Shown: piece by piece, positions 27,021 through 36,523 of the stretch | How positions within the stretch are numbered: the first letter of the stretch is position 1 | How the letters are laid out: each line of letters opens with the position of its first letter | Source: Gammaproteobacteria bacterium UBA2675 | GTDB taxonomy: Bacteria > Pseudomonadota > Gammaproteobacteria > Pseudomonadales > Pseudohongiellaceae | Length of the DNA stretch: 64,000 nucleotides | Direction: 5' to 3' | NCBI GenBank assembly: GCA_002354805.1 | Contig: DEMH01000009.1 | Location: 496,001 to 560,000, forward strand | Program-made: the position numbers and the translations under genes | The notes under the pieces: generated by a model | Seen by the model: the letters and a program-made list of their open reading frames with translations, nothing else | Told to the model about the DNA's origin: nothing | The model's database searches: none

Positions 27021-27776
27021 TTAACGGGCCAGCTGAGACTGTTCCTGCTCCGGCTGCAACGGCCCGTTCACCATCAGGGAATCCAGTATCTGGTCAATGC
27101 TGGTCGCACTTGATGTAGCCGTCTGATAGGTGGCTCCTGCCGCGTCAGCACTGAATGTCATTTCGGCGACGTTCAGCCACTCGTTGTTGTCTCGACAGAC
27201 CACGCCCTCGCGCTTTTGTTGGGGGCTTTCAAGCTGGTAGTGCCGGCACAAACGCGCGTCAGCATCTTCAAAACTAAAGCTGATTTGCAGCTGCTGATTG
27301 CCGGGCAGGCTGACAGGCTCGCCACTTGCGGCGCTGCTGATCGCTGCCAGAAATTCTGCCTGGCTGCCAGACCGGGTCTGTGCGATATCTGTCTGCATGC
27401 TGCTGGATGAGCTGCCACTGCCAAGCAGATAACCGCCAGCCAGCCCCACAGCCAGAACCAGACAGGCTGCCTTGGCAAGATGTTGTTGAGTGTTGTCGGT
27501 CAGTGTCTGGATGGATTTGCGCCACGCAGACATCTGAACGACATTGTCGGTCGGAGTGGCCCGCGTGTCCTGCAACATGGCGAGCACCGATGCCGGCATC
27601 GGGGTGTCGTCAATCAGCCTTGCGTGACGTCGCACCAGATCATCAGCCTGTTTCAGTTGCGCCAGCCGCGCTGCCAGCTCTTTGTCAGCTGTGAGCTGCT
27701 GCTCCACCTGGCGCTCTTCGGTGGGGGGCAGCTCGCCATCAATATAGGCAGACAGTGTTTCGTCGGTTATCGTCAT
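27021..27776 (-). CDS. Anti-sigma factor of the ECF pair
   Basis: A 251-residue single-pass membrane protein downstream of an ECF sigma gene. The N-terminal cytoplasmic part (about 1-95) begins ETLSAYIDGELPP, typical of RsiW/RseA-like anti-sigma factors. One membrane span lies at about 100-120, followed by a periplasmic region to the end. The zinc-binding HxxxCxxC motif seen in many ZAS anti-sigma factors is absent. The sigma gene ends 50 bp upstream. Direct inhibition of the partner sigma is inferred from order and family. Confidence 0.8.
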   Translation of the reverse strand: MTITDETLSAYIDGELPPTEERQVEQQLTADKELAARLAQLKQADDLVRRHARLIDDTPMPASVLAMLQDTRATPTDNVVQMSAWRKSIQTLTDNTQQHLAKAACLVLAVGLAGGYLLGSGSSSSSMQTDIAQTRSGSQAEFLAAISSAASGEPVSLPGNQQLQISFSFEDADARLCRHYQLESPQQKREGVVCRDNNEWLNVAEMTFSADAAGATYQTATSSATSIDQILDSLMVNGPLQPEQEQSQLAR

Positions 27777-27826
27777 GGTTTCGACTCCGTAAGCCGATTA
27801 CTCGGGCGGACTGTGAAAAAAGCATA

Positions 27827-28303
27827 TCAATTCGTTAACTGCAGCGAGCTGGCGAGTCGTGCGCGTGCCCGGGAAAGCCTGCTCATCACGGTGCCGATCG
27901 GAATTTCAAGTTCGTCGGCGACCTGTTGGTAAGGAAGGCCCTGAATGGCCACCATGGTCAATACTGTCTGCTGGTCTTCAGGCAGATGCTTGATGGCTGC
28001 CATGACACGCTCCAGTTCCATCTGCGAGTGGACATCGCTCTCACCATCCACCTGGCCGGCTTCGTACACTTCGGGCTCAACATCTACATTGCGTCGAATT
28101 TTGCGGGACCGATATTCATCGATCCACAGATTCCTGCAGACGGTAAATGCCCATCGCGCCAGCTCAACGCCGTCGGGCACACCTTTCTTCAGCAGCCTTT
28201 CGACGGTTGCCTGCAGCAGATCGTCCGCGTCATGCACGGACTGGGTCAGTGACCAGGCAAAGCGTCTCAGCGCTGGCAATAGCTCCAACAGCTCAGCTTT
28301 CAT
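27827..28303 (-). CDS. ECF-type RNA polymerase sigma factor
   Basis: A 158-residue sigma factor with only regions 2 and 4. Region 2 includes DADDLLQATVERLLKK and WIDEYRSRKI; region 4 includes LPEDQQTVLTMVAIQGLPYQ and IPIGTVMSRLSRARARL. The frame is open 28 codons upstream, but ATG 28303 matches the family start and has AGGAG about 13 bp upstream. It is cotranscribed with an anti-sigma gene and diverges from a subtilisin-like lipoprotein gene across 82 bp, where both promoters should lie. Confidence 0.92.
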   Translation of the reverse strand: MKAELLELLPALRRFAWSLTQSVHDADDLLQATVERLLKKGVPDGVELARWAFTVCRNLWIDEYRSRKIRRNVDVEPEVYEAGQVDGESDVHSQMELERVMAAIKHLPEDQQTVLTMVAIQGLPYQQVADELEIPIGTVMSRLSRARARLASSLQLTN

Positions 28304-28385
28304 GGGGCTTGTTTTTCTCCTTCCTTGTGTCGATAACGAACAATCGTGTAGTTTATTCCGCCTGTAATCCAATTCCGAGCATATC

Positions 28386-30005
28386 ATGTTGTTCTCAGCT
28401 CACCGTTATTTCTTTAGGCGAGTCAGAATCATCGGCCTGGCGGCCCTGATCGCCATGCAGCTGGGCGCCTGTGTGCCGCTGACGGCCGTGGTTGATGAGG
28501 CTCAGCAGGCCTATGAGCGGCTTCGTGACCACAACGTGGTAGCGGCCAGGGAGCGTAAGGAGAAAGAAGAAAGTGAGCGCTTGCGCTCGAGCGCCAGCGA
28601 CGCAGAAAGTGAGAGCGTCAGCCAGACTGCTCAGGCAGCGCCTTCGCCTGGTCGAGCGGCTACAATATCAGATGACTCGGTTGTCGTCAGCGGAGACATC
28701 ATGCGGCGGGTTCAACAGGGTCAGCTTGAGGTGGCCAGCGCTGGTTTAACCACGCAGCCTTTTGTTGGGCCGGTCCGCCGCGCCGCGCCAGACACTGAGG
28801 GCGTCCCGCGACCTTTGCAGGGCCCGCCCAGAAATCCTGTTGGTCTGATTCCGCCTCTACCGGACAGGCTGCAATTACCCGTCGCCAATGGTGAACCCCT
28901 GACGGAAATCGAGGTGGCGCCCAATGTACGCGCCATCGAGCGGCAGTGGGTCATGGTCGTGAATCCCGAGCAGCGCATCCAGCTGGAGATCCAGGCGCCC
29001 GTAGTCCTGCAGTTCATGATCCGGGAGCATGAGCTTAACGCCATGAACCGGGATGTGCTGGTATTTGATGTGCCGGCCGAGCTTGATGCTGATGATGCCA
29101 TTTTGCAACTGTTACCAGATAGCCTGCGACCATTAATGGATCGCAATCACGTATACCAGGCACAGTCTGGTCCCGTGCCGGCACGCGGCAGCAGTGTGCC
29201 CCTGCCAGTGCCGCTGGCCGCAATCTGTCAGGCGCCGGTCTCAATTGGCATTATTGATTCTGCCGTCGACAACACTCATCCGGCGCTGGCATACCGGGGG
29301 CGTCAGGCACCTGTAGTCAGCCGCAGTTTTATCGAAGAGGGACTCAGCAGTCCGCCCGCGCATGGCACCTCAATCGCTGGTGTGCTGATAGGTCAGGGGG
29401 ATGATCTGTCACCGGTGGTACCAAATGCCACTCTTTATAGTGCAGCGGTTGTATACAGCCAGGACAACTATCGCCAGGGAGCCAGTGCCGCCAGCATCAT
29501 GCAGGCACTTGACTGGCTGGCAGGTGAGTCAGCAGTCAGCGTTATCAACCTGAGTCTGACCGGGCCTGCCAATCGAGTCCTGGAGCAGGGCGTCAATATT
29601 GCCGCCGACCAGGGCAAGGTGCTGGTTGCCGCTGCCGGCAACAATGGACCCTTCGCGCCTGAGCAATATCCATCAGCCTATGATCCGGTTGTTGCGGTGA
29701 CAGCCGTTGCCGCCGACCGCAGCATTTATCGTTGGGCGAACCAGGGTAACCATGTGGAATTTGCTGCGCTGGGTGTGCAGCTGCCAACAGCAGGTAATGA
29801 CGGCCGGCTGACACGCCAGTCTGGCACCTCTCTGGCGGCGCCAATTGTAGCGGCCTTTTTTGCCTGTGAGCTGTCGCGCAATGGAGGCAGTATTGCTTTG
29901 GCACGGGAAACCCTGCAGGCGCTGGCCGAAGACCTGGGTGACATTGGTCGTGATGCTGTGTTTGGATACGGACTGTTGCATCCCTGGCCAGTACCCCAGC
30001 GATAA
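28386..30005 (+). CDS. Subtilisin-like (S8) serine protease, predicted lipoprotein
   Basis: A 539-residue protein with a type II signal peptide (AMQLGAC lipobox, Cys about 29). A charged, low-complexity segment follows (about 45-95), then an undescribed region of about 180 residues, then the S8 domain. The catalytic triad is visible: Asp about 291 in IGIIDSAVDNTHP, His about 326 in HGTSIAGVLIG, Ser about 482 in SGTSLAAPIVAA. It diverges from the ECF sigma/anti-sigma pair and could be a target of that sigma factor or part of its signalling; both ideas are inference. The ribosome site is weak. Confidence 0.88.
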   Translation: MLFSAHRYFFRRVRIIGLAALIAMQLGACVPLTAVVDEAQQAYERLRDHNVVAARERKEKEESERLRSSASDAESESVSQTAQAAPSPGRAATISDDSVVVSGDIMRRVQQGQLEVASAGLTTQPFVGPVRRAAPDTEGVPRPLQGPPRNPVGLIPPLPDRLQLPVANGEPLTEIEVAPNVRAIERQWVMVVNPEQRIQLEIQAPVVLQFMIREHELNAMNRDVLVFDVPAELDADDAILQLLPDSLRPLMDRNHVYQAQSGPVPARGSSVPLPVPLAAICQAPVSIGIIDSAVDNTHPALAYRGRQAPVVSRSFIEEGLSSPPAHGTSIAGVLIGQGDDLSPVVPNATLYSAAVVYSQDNYRQGASAASIMQALDWLAGESAVSVINLSLTGPANRVLEQGVNIAADQGKVLVAAAGNNGPFAPEQYPSAYDPVVAVTAVAADRSIYRWANQGNHVEFAALGVQLPTAGNDGRLTRQSGTSLAAPIVAAFFACELSRNGGSIALARETLQALAEDLGDIGRDAVFGYGLLHPWPVPQR

Positions 30006-30125
30006 GGGGGAGTTTTTAACGCGATGGCGTAGACCAGCAGCAGAGCCGCGATAAATACATTAATATTCAGGTAAACGACACTTGAGTCCTCTGGCCCGTT
30101 CACCGAAGTAAAGGTACTGATTTAA

Positions 30126-31160
30126 ATGGATATCACCAAACTGCTGACTTTCTCTGTCAATAATGGCGCTTCAGACCTTCACCTGGCGGCCGGGATGCCG
30201 CCGTTGATTCGCGTCGACGGCGATATGCGCAAGATTGATTTGCCGGTGATGGACCACAAGACGGTGCAGGGGCTGATTTATGAAATCATGAGCGACCGTC
30301 AGCGCAAAGACTATGAAGAGTTCATGGAGACGGATTTTTCATTTGCGCTCTCGGGAGTCGCCCGTTTCCGAGTCAACGCCTTCAATCAGAACCGGGGGGC
30401 TGCGGCCGTCTTTCGTACCGTGCCTGACAAGGTACTGACCATGCAGCAACTGGGTATGGGCAAGGTGTTTGAGACCATTGCCAGTTTCAACAGAGGCCTG
30501 GTACTGGTCACGGGTCCAACGGGGTCCGGCAAGAGCACTACGCTGGCAGCGATGATCGACTTCATCAACAAGTCGCGCTACGAACACATCCTGACCATTG
30601 AAGATCCCATCGAATTTGTGCACGAGAGTCACAAGTGTCTGGTCAACCAGCGCGAAGTGCAGCGTGATACCCTGGGATTCAACCAGGCCCTGCGCTCGGC
30701 CCTGCGTGAAGACCCCGATATTGTTCTGGTGGGTGAGTTGCGCGACCTGGAAACCATCCGTCTGGCACTGACGGCTGCTGAGACCGGTCACCTGGTGTTC
30801 GCGACACTGCACACCAGTTCTGCTGCCAAAACCATCGACCGTATAGTGGATGTTTTCCCGGCGGGCGAAAAAAGCATGGTGCGCTCTATGTTGTCAGAAT
30901 CCTTGCAGGCCGTCATTTCACAGACGCTACTGAAGAAGAAAGGTGGGGGACGTGTCGCCGCTCATGAAATCATGATGGCCACACCCGCCATACGTAACCT
31001 GATCCGAGAGGACAAGATCGCGCAGATGTACTCGGCGATTCAGACTGGAGCCGGGGTGGGCATGCGGACCCTGGATCAGAGTCTGAAAGAACTGGTTACT
31101 GCGGGTACCATCGAAGTCGAGATCGCTCGCAGCAAAGCCAAGATACCCGATAATTTCTAA
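30126..31160 (+). CDS. pilT: Type IV pilus retraction ATPase
   Basis: A 344-residue PilT, the hexameric cytoplasmic ATPase that retracts type IV pili for twitching motility and DNA uptake. Walker A is GPTGSGKST with the Lys at about 136. The Asp box (TIEDPIEFVH), Walker B (DPDIVLVGELRD), and His box (HLVFATLHTSSA) are present. The C-terminal AIRNLIRE motif separates PilT from PilB. The preceding 120 bp hold no recognised gene and should contain the promoter. Its stop overlaps the convergent sodium channel gene by 4 bp. Confidence 0.97.
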   Translation: MDITKLLTFSVNNGASDLHLAAGMPPLIRVDGDMRKIDLPVMDHKTVQGLIYEIMSDRQRKDYEEFMETDFSFALSGVARFRVNAFNQNRGAAAVFRTVPDKVLTMQQLGMGKVFETIASFNRGLVLVTGPTGSGKSTTLAAMIDFINKSRYEHILTIEDPIEFVHESHKCLVNQREVQRDTLGFNQALRSALREDPDIVLVGELRDLETIRLALTAAETGHLVFATLHTSSAAKTIDRIVDVFPAGEKSMVRSMLSESLQAVISQTLLKKKGGGRVAAHEIMMATPAIRNLIREDKIAQMYSAIQTGAGVGMRTLDQSLKELVTAGTIEVEIARSKAKIPDNF

Positions 31161-31957
31161 AGCAGGCGATCCACCTTGTCATTGAGTTCACGAATCAGCA
31201 CCAGCATTTCTTCGCGTTCAGCGTGCGCGGCACTCTCTTTTTCGTCGCGGCGGCGATTTTCTTCTTCGTAGTGACTTTCCTGCATGGTGCTGACGATGAT
31301 ACCGATAAACAGATTCAGCACAACAAAGGCTGTGATCAGTACAAAGGTGATAAAGAACATCCAGGCATAGGGATAAACTGCCATAACTGGTCGTGATACA
31401 CCTTCGGACCAGCTTTCCAGTGTCATGACCTGAAACAGGGTATAGAGCGTGCGGCCAAGCGTTCCAAAGTCGTCAGGAAAACGCTCGGCGAACAACTGCG
31501 TGCCCATAACGCCAAAGATATAAAACACCATCGACAGCAAAAACAGAATCCAGCCGATGCTGGGAATCGCGCGCAATAATGACTCGATGATACGGCGGAG
31601 CCGATCGATTTTGGTCAGCAATCTCAGTACCCTGAGGATACGCAGCGCACGCAGGATCGCCAATGGCCCGGTGGCGGGCAGCAGGGCAATGCCAACAATC
31701 ACAATATCAAAGACATTCCAGCCGCTGCGGAAGAAACGGTGTCCATAGGCGTAGAGCTTCAGCGCAATCTCGGTGACAAATATCGCCAGTACAAGCTGCT
31801 CGATAATTCTGAGCGGTTCGCCGGCAATACGCATCACGCTGGCGGAAGTTTCCAGACCCAGCGTAATCGCATTAAAGATGATCACTCCAATGATGAAATT
31901 CTGGACTATCGGGCTTTCTATCCAGCGTTCAACGCGCTGACGAAACGACTGCTTCAT
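31157..31957 (-). CDS. Bacterial voltage-gated sodium channel (NaChBac family)
   Basis: A 266-residue six-transmembrane channel subunit that should assemble as a tetramer. S4 carries repeated Arg (ILRALRILRVLRLLTKIDRL). The pore filter is TLESWSE at about 177-183, matching the TLESWS of bacterial sodium channels rather than a potassium filter. A charged C-terminal helix with coiled-coil pattern (about 230-266) fits the tetramerisation bundle. In marine bacteria such channels have been linked to motility, chemotaxis and pH homeostasis. It converges on pilT and is separated from gcvP by 45 bp. Confidence 0.93.
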   Translation of the reverse strand: MKQSFRQRVERWIESPIVQNFIIGVIIFNAITLGLETSASVMRIAGEPLRIIEQLVLAIFVTEIALKLYAYGHRFFRSGWNVFDIVIVGIALLPATGPLAILRALRILRVLRLLTKIDRLRRIIESLLRAIPSIGWILFLLSMVFYIFGVMGTQLFAERFPDDFGTLGRTLYTLFQVMTLESWSEGVSRPVMAVYPYAWMFFITFVLITAFVVLNLFIGIIVSTMQESHYEEENRRRDEKESAAHAEREEMLVLIRELNDKVDRLL

Positions 31958-32002
31958 GACACAACCTCAAGACCTGACGGGCAACATGCGTCCGCCAGGC
32001 TC

Positions 32003-34891
32003 TTATGTGTAGTTCTCAATGGCCGGACATGCACAGAACAGGTTTCGGTCGCCATAAACGTTATCGATACGATTAACCGCGGGCCAAAACTTGTTGTCAC
32101 GCAGTGAGTCGACAGGGAACGCCGCTTCCTGCTTGCTGTAGGGACGGTCCCAGGAGTCGTCCATAATGTCGGCAAGTGTGTGCGGTGCATGTCGCAGCAT
32201 GTTGTTCTCGGCGTCCAGTTCACCAGAGGCAACCCGGGCAATTTCCTGGCGGATGCAGATCATTGCTTCTATAAAGCGGTCTAGCTCTGCTTTTGGTTCG
32301 CTTTCTGTTGGTTCGATCATCAGCGTACCGGGCACCGGGAAAGACATGGTCGGAGCATGAAAGCCGTAGTCCATCAATCGCTTGGCGACGTCTTCTTCGG
32401 TGATACCGGTGGCTGCCTTTAATGGACGGAGGTCGATGATACATTCGTGCGCGACGCGACCGTTTTTGCCGGTATACAGAACCGGATAGTGTGCGCTGAG
32501 TTGGCGCGCAATGTAATTGGCGCTGAGAATCGCGACCTGTGTGGCTTTCAGCAGGCCGGACGCACCCATCATGGCGATATACATCCAGGAGATTGGCAGA
32601 ATGCTGGCGCTGCCCCAGGGTGCCGCAGACACGGCGCCACTGTCTGGCAGGGGGCCGTCCAGCTGCACGACCGGATGGTTGGCGACAAAAGGAGCCAGGT
32701 GTTTCTTGATGCCGATTGGCCCCATGCCGGGACCGCCACCACCGTGTGGAATACAGAAAGTTTTGTGCAGATTGACGTGGGAAACATCGGCACCGATATC
32801 GCCAGGGCGTGATACGCCTACCTGAGCATTCAGGTTGGCACCATCCATGTATACCTGGCCACCGTGATCGTGCACGATCTGACAAATGTCCTTGACCGAC
32901 TCTTCGAACACGCCGTGCGTGGACGGGTAGGTGATCATCAATGCTGCCAGGGTGTCACTGTACTGCTCTGCTTTTGCTTTCAGGTCATTGATGTCGATGT
33001 TGCCATTTTTGTCGCAGGCGACAACCACCACTTTCATGCTCAACATTTGTGCGCTGGCCGGGTTTGTCCCGTGGGCCGAGCTCGGAATCAGACACACATT
33101 GCGGTGCTGCTGTCCCTGACTGTCGAGGTAGCGGCGTATGGCCAGCAGCCCGGCGTACTCGCCCTGGGCGCCGGAATTTGGCTGCATGCTGACGGCGTCG
33201 AATCCACAGATTTCGGCCAGCATATCTTCAAGCTCGCCTATCATCTGCAGGTAGCCTTTAACCTGCTCACGCGGCACAAATGGGTGCGGCTTGCTGAATT
33301 CTGGCCAGGTGACAGGTTGCATTTCTGCTGTCGCGTTCAGCTTCATGGTGCATGAGCCCAGCGGGATCATCGCGTGCGTTAACGAAAGGTCGCGGTTCTC
33401 CAGACGTTTCAGGTATCGCAGCATGTCGGTTTCGTTGTGATAGCGGTTAAACACCGGGTGCTGCAGATACTCAGATTGGCGTTGCAGGGCAGCAGGAATG
33501 CCAACGGCGTCATCAAGGCTGGCATCGATATCGCTGACGACCAGACTGGATGCTTTATCGCCAAGGAAGACCTGCCACAGCGTGACAAGGTCCTCGACAC
33601 TGCTGCATTCATCGAGGCTGATACCCAGCGTGTCTGCATCAGTGTCACGCAGGTTGATACCTGCTGCTTTGGCGCGCGCCAGCACTGCTGCACGTTCACT
33701 GCTGTCCAGGCTCACTGTCAGTGTGTCGAAAAAGCTGCTGTTCAGTTTCAGTCCGCTATTGGCGAGACCGGTCGCCAGGATTCGCGTGAGTCGGTGAATG
33801 CGCAAGGCTATTTTGCGGATGCCTTCAGGGCCATGGTACATGGCGTACAGAGCCGCGATGTTGGCCAGTAAAACCTGGGCCGTACAAATATTGCTGTTGG
33901 CCTTTTCCCGGCGGATATGCTGTTCACGGGTCTGCAGCGACATACGATAGGCCTGTTTGCCACGTGCGTCGACAGAAACACCGATGATGCGGCCGGGGAC
34001 CGCGCGCTTGTAGTCATCACGGGTAGCAAAGTAAGCAGCATGCGGGCCGCCCATGCCCATGGGCACGCCAAAGCGCTGAGTATTGCCAACGACCACATCG
34101 GCGCCCAGTTCACCCGGTGAACTCAGCAGAGCCAGGCTCATCAGATCGGCAGCGACACAGGCAATCGCGTCGCGCTGATGCAGTTGCTCGATAATGTCGC
34201 GCAAGTCCACAGCTTCGCCATTGCAGTTGGGGTACTGGAAAATGGCGCCAAACACATCATGTTGCGCAGCCTCGGCGGCAGGCCCAACAACGATGTCGAA
34301 TCCGAAACAGCTGGCGCGGGTCTTGATCACATCAATGGTCTGCGGGTAGCAGCTCTCATCGATAAAAAATACATTGGCCTTTTTGGCTTTGCTGACACGC
34401 TTCGCCAGCGCCATGGCTTCGGCTGCTGCAGTCGATTCATCCAGCAGGGAGGCGTTGGCCAGTTCCATTCCGGTCAAATCCAGGACCATCTGCTGATAGG
34501 CCAGCAAGGTCTCCAGTCGACCCTGGGAGATTTCCGGCTGATAGGGTGTGTAGGCGGTGTACCAGCCCGGATTTTCCAGCACATTGCGCAGGATTACCGG
34601 GGGAGTCACGGTGTCGTAATATCCTAGACCGATATAGGAGCGGCACAGCTGATTCTGCTGTGCCAGTTGCCGCAGTCGTTGCAGTGCCTGTTGTTCGCTG
34701 GACGGGGCGTCAAGTGCCAGCGGCCTGCCGAGCGCAATCGCTGCTGGCAGCGTTGCGCTTATCAGGGCGTCCAGTGAGGGGTAGTCCAGCTCGGCCAGCA
34801 TGGCCTGGATGTCATTCTCATCCGGGCCGATATGGCGAGCAATAAAAGACTCAGAATCGTGCAGCGAGCTCAGCGGCGACTTCAGGTTCAT
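32003..34891 (-). CDS. gcvP: Glycine dehydrogenase (decarboxylating), P protein
   Basis: A 962-residue PLP enzyme of the glycine cleavage system: it decarboxylates glycine and passes the aminomethyl group to lipoylated GcvH. The PLP Lys is in VNLHKTFCIPHGGGGPG (about 709), and the N-terminal signature FIARHIGPDENDI is present. Full length for the fused form. The start forms an ATGA overlap with the gcvH stop, so translation is coupled. Confidence 0.98.
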   Translation of the reverse strand: MNLKSPLSSLHDSESFIARHIGPDENDIQAMLAELDYPSLDALISATLPAAIALGRPLALDAPSSEQQALQRLRQLAQQNQLCRSYIGLGYYDTVTPPVILRNVLENPGWYTAYTPYQPEISQGRLETLLAYQQMVLDLTGMELANASLLDESTAAAEAMALAKRVSKAKKANVFFIDESCYPQTIDVIKTRASCFGFDIVVGPAAEAAQHDVFGAIFQYPNCNGEAVDLRDIIEQLHQRDAIACVAADLMSLALLSSPGELGADVVVGNTQRFGVPMGMGGPHAAYFATRDDYKRAVPGRIIGVSVDARGKQAYRMSLQTREQHIRREKANSNICTAQVLLANIAALYAMYHGPEGIRKIALRIHRLTRILATGLANSGLKLNSSFFDTLTVSLDSSERAAVLARAKAAGINLRDTDADTLGISLDECSSVEDLVTLWQVFLGDKASSLVVSDIDASLDDAVGIPAALQRQSEYLQHPVFNRYHNETDMLRYLKRLENRDLSLTHAMIPLGSCTMKLNATAEMQPVTWPEFSKPHPFVPREQVKGYLQMIGELEDMLAEICGFDAVSMQPNSGAQGEYAGLLAIRRYLDSQGQQHRNVCLIPSSAHGTNPASAQMLSMKVVVVACDKNGNIDINDLKAKAEQYSDTLAALMITYPSTHGVFEESVKDICQIVHDHGGQVYMDGANLNAQVGVSRPGDIGADVSHVNLHKTFCIPHGGGGPGMGPIGIKKHLAPFVANHPVVQLDGPLPDSGAVSAAPWGSASILPISWMYIAMMGASGLLKATQVAILSANYIARQLSAHYPVLYTGKNGRVAHECIIDLRPLKAATGITEEDVAKRLMDYGFHAPTMSFPVPGTLMIEPTESEPKAELDRFIEAMICIRQEIARVASGELDAENNMLRHAPHTLADIMDDSWDRPYSKQEAAFPVDSLRDNKFWPAVNRIDNVYGDRNLFCACPAIENYT

Positions 34892-35271
34892 TCACACATT
34901 CCAGCGTAGGTGTTGGCATCCAGCAGCTCTTCCAGTTCAGCCGGGTTGCTTGGCAGTATTCGGCAGATCCACCCTTCGCCGTAAGGGTCAGCATTAACAG
35001 TTTCTGGTGCATCGGTCAGGTCTTCGTTGACAGCGATGACTTCGCCAGAGATCGGTGCGTAGATATCCGAGGCAGCCTTGACTGATTCGACGACACTCAT
35101 TTCGTCTTTGGCTGAGACGGTGGCGCCTTCTTCCGGCAGCTCAATGAACACGATGTCGCCCAGCAATTCCTGCGCATGATCGGAGATGCCAATTGTCACG
35201 CTGCCATCTTCTTCAACGCGTACCCATTCATGGGTGGCTGCGTATTTCAGTTCATCAGGAAAATCACTCAC
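34888..35271 (-). CDS. gcvH: Glycine cleavage system H protein
   Basis: A 127-residue lipoyl carrier that shuttles intermediates among the P, T and L proteins. The lipoylated Lys is K65 in VVESVKAASDIYAP. It lies between gcvT (58 bp upstream) and gcvP (4-bp overlap). Confidence 0.98.
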   Translation of the reverse strand: MSDFPDELKYAATHEWVRVEEDGSVTIGISDHAQELLGDIVFIELPEEGATVSAKDEMSVVESVKAASDIYAPISGEVIAVNEDLTDAPETVNADPYGEGWICRILPSNPAELEELLDANTYAGMCE

Positions 35272-35329
35272 GGGTCGATCCTCATAGTTTTGACTGTAAA
35301 CTTGGTTTGATTATCAAGGCTTGCCGGCA

Positions 35330-36445
35330 TCAGTCGAAAATCTGCTTGCCGTGGCGGACAAAGCCGGGTTTGACGGTGCGTACGGGCACAAGCTTGCCGC
35401 GGATCTCGACCGCACACTGTGTGGTACCAGTCGGGATTCTAGCCAATGCGATAGCATGCTTCAATGTAGGTGAAAAGGTACCGCTGGTGGTGATGCCATC
35501 GGCAGTGCTGCCGTCTTCCAGCGTGCAGACAACACGCATGCCTTCGCGCAGAACACCGCGTTCTGTCATCACCAGGCCGATTAATACGGGCAGTGTGCCA
35601 TCAGTCAGTTGATCAGCGTGTAGAGAGACCGCATCGCGGCCAATGAAATCACGGTCTTCCGGTTTCCAGGCAATTGACCAGCCCATGTTTGCTGACAGCG
35701 GTGAGACGGATTCATCCATCTCGTGTCCGTAAAGGTTCATGCCGGCTTCCAGGCGCAAAGTATCGCGGGCGCCCAGGCCAATCGGCCGTACGCCGGCTGC
35801 CAGCAGGGCATCCCACAACTCGGGAGCCTGTGACTCCGGCAGTATGATCTCCACGCCATTCTCGCCAGTGTAGCCAGTACGAGCTACCAGCCATTGGTCG
35901 TTTTCTGCAGCGGTGAAGGGTTTTAGCGACTGGACTGCATCAGCCAGTTCAGGCTCGCCGCGACTGCGCAAAATGTCATCAACAATTTTCAGTGCCTTGG
36001 GGCCCTGCACGGCAAGAATCGCCAGTTCGGGGCGTTCAGTGAGCGTTGCCTGGTGGGACTCGATATGCGCCTGCAGCCATGCCAGGTCCTTCTCGCGGGT
36101 GGCACAGTTGACGACCAGCCGGTAGCCATTGCGCAGGCGGTATACAATCAGGTCGTCAATCACGCCGCCCGTGTCGTTCAGCATCGCTGTATAGAGGGCC
36201 TGGCCAGGCTGGCCGAGGCGCGCGACATCATTGGCCAGCATCCAGCGCAGCCAGGGTTCGGCGTCGTCGCCGGCTACATCCACGATTGTCATGTGCGAGA
36301 CATCGAAGACACCGGCATGCTGGCGCACGGCGTTGTGTTCTTCGATCAGGGAGGTGTACTGGATGGGCATGTCCCAGCCGCTAAAATCAACCAGCCTCGC
36401 CCCTGCGGTGCAATGGCGGTCATAAAGAGCGGTTTTCTGTCCCAC
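35330..36445 (-). CDS. gcvT: Aminomethyltransferase, T protein
   Basis: A 371-residue tetrahydrofolate-dependent enzyme that releases ammonia and makes methylene-THF from GcvH-bound aminomethyl. Signatures include ALYDRHCTAGARLVDFSGW, FDVSHMT and GYTGENGVEI. The frame extends 12 codons upstream to an ATG at 36481, but a GTG at 36445 has a CGGAGG ribosome site 5 bp upstream and fits the family N-terminus better, so GTG is chosen. No glycine riboswitch is recognised in the 78 bp between it and the upstream signal peptidase gene. Confidence 0.93.
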   Translation of the reverse strand: MGQKTALYDRHCTAGARLVDFSGWDMPIQYTSLIEEHNAVRQHAGVFDVSHMTIVDVAGDDAEPWLRWMLANDVARLGQPGQALYTAMLNDTGGVIDDLIVYRLRNGYRLVVNCATREKDLAWLQAHIESHQATLTERPELAILAVQGPKALKIVDDILRSRGEPELADAVQSLKPFTAAENDQWLVARTGYTGENGVEIILPESQAPELWDALLAAGVRPIGLGARDTLRLEAGMNLYGHEMDESVSPLSANMGWSIAWKPEDRDFIGRDAVSLHADQLTDGTLPVLIGLVMTERGVLREGMRVVCTLEDGSTADGITTSGTFSPTLKHAIALARIPTGTTQCAVEIRGKLVPVRTVKPGFVRHGKQIFD

Positions 36446-36523
36446 AGCGGCCTCCGGAGGCGTATTCACGCCAAAACGCAATATTTTACGGTGAAGCGAA
36501 GGGATTTAACAGGGGTAAGCGCG

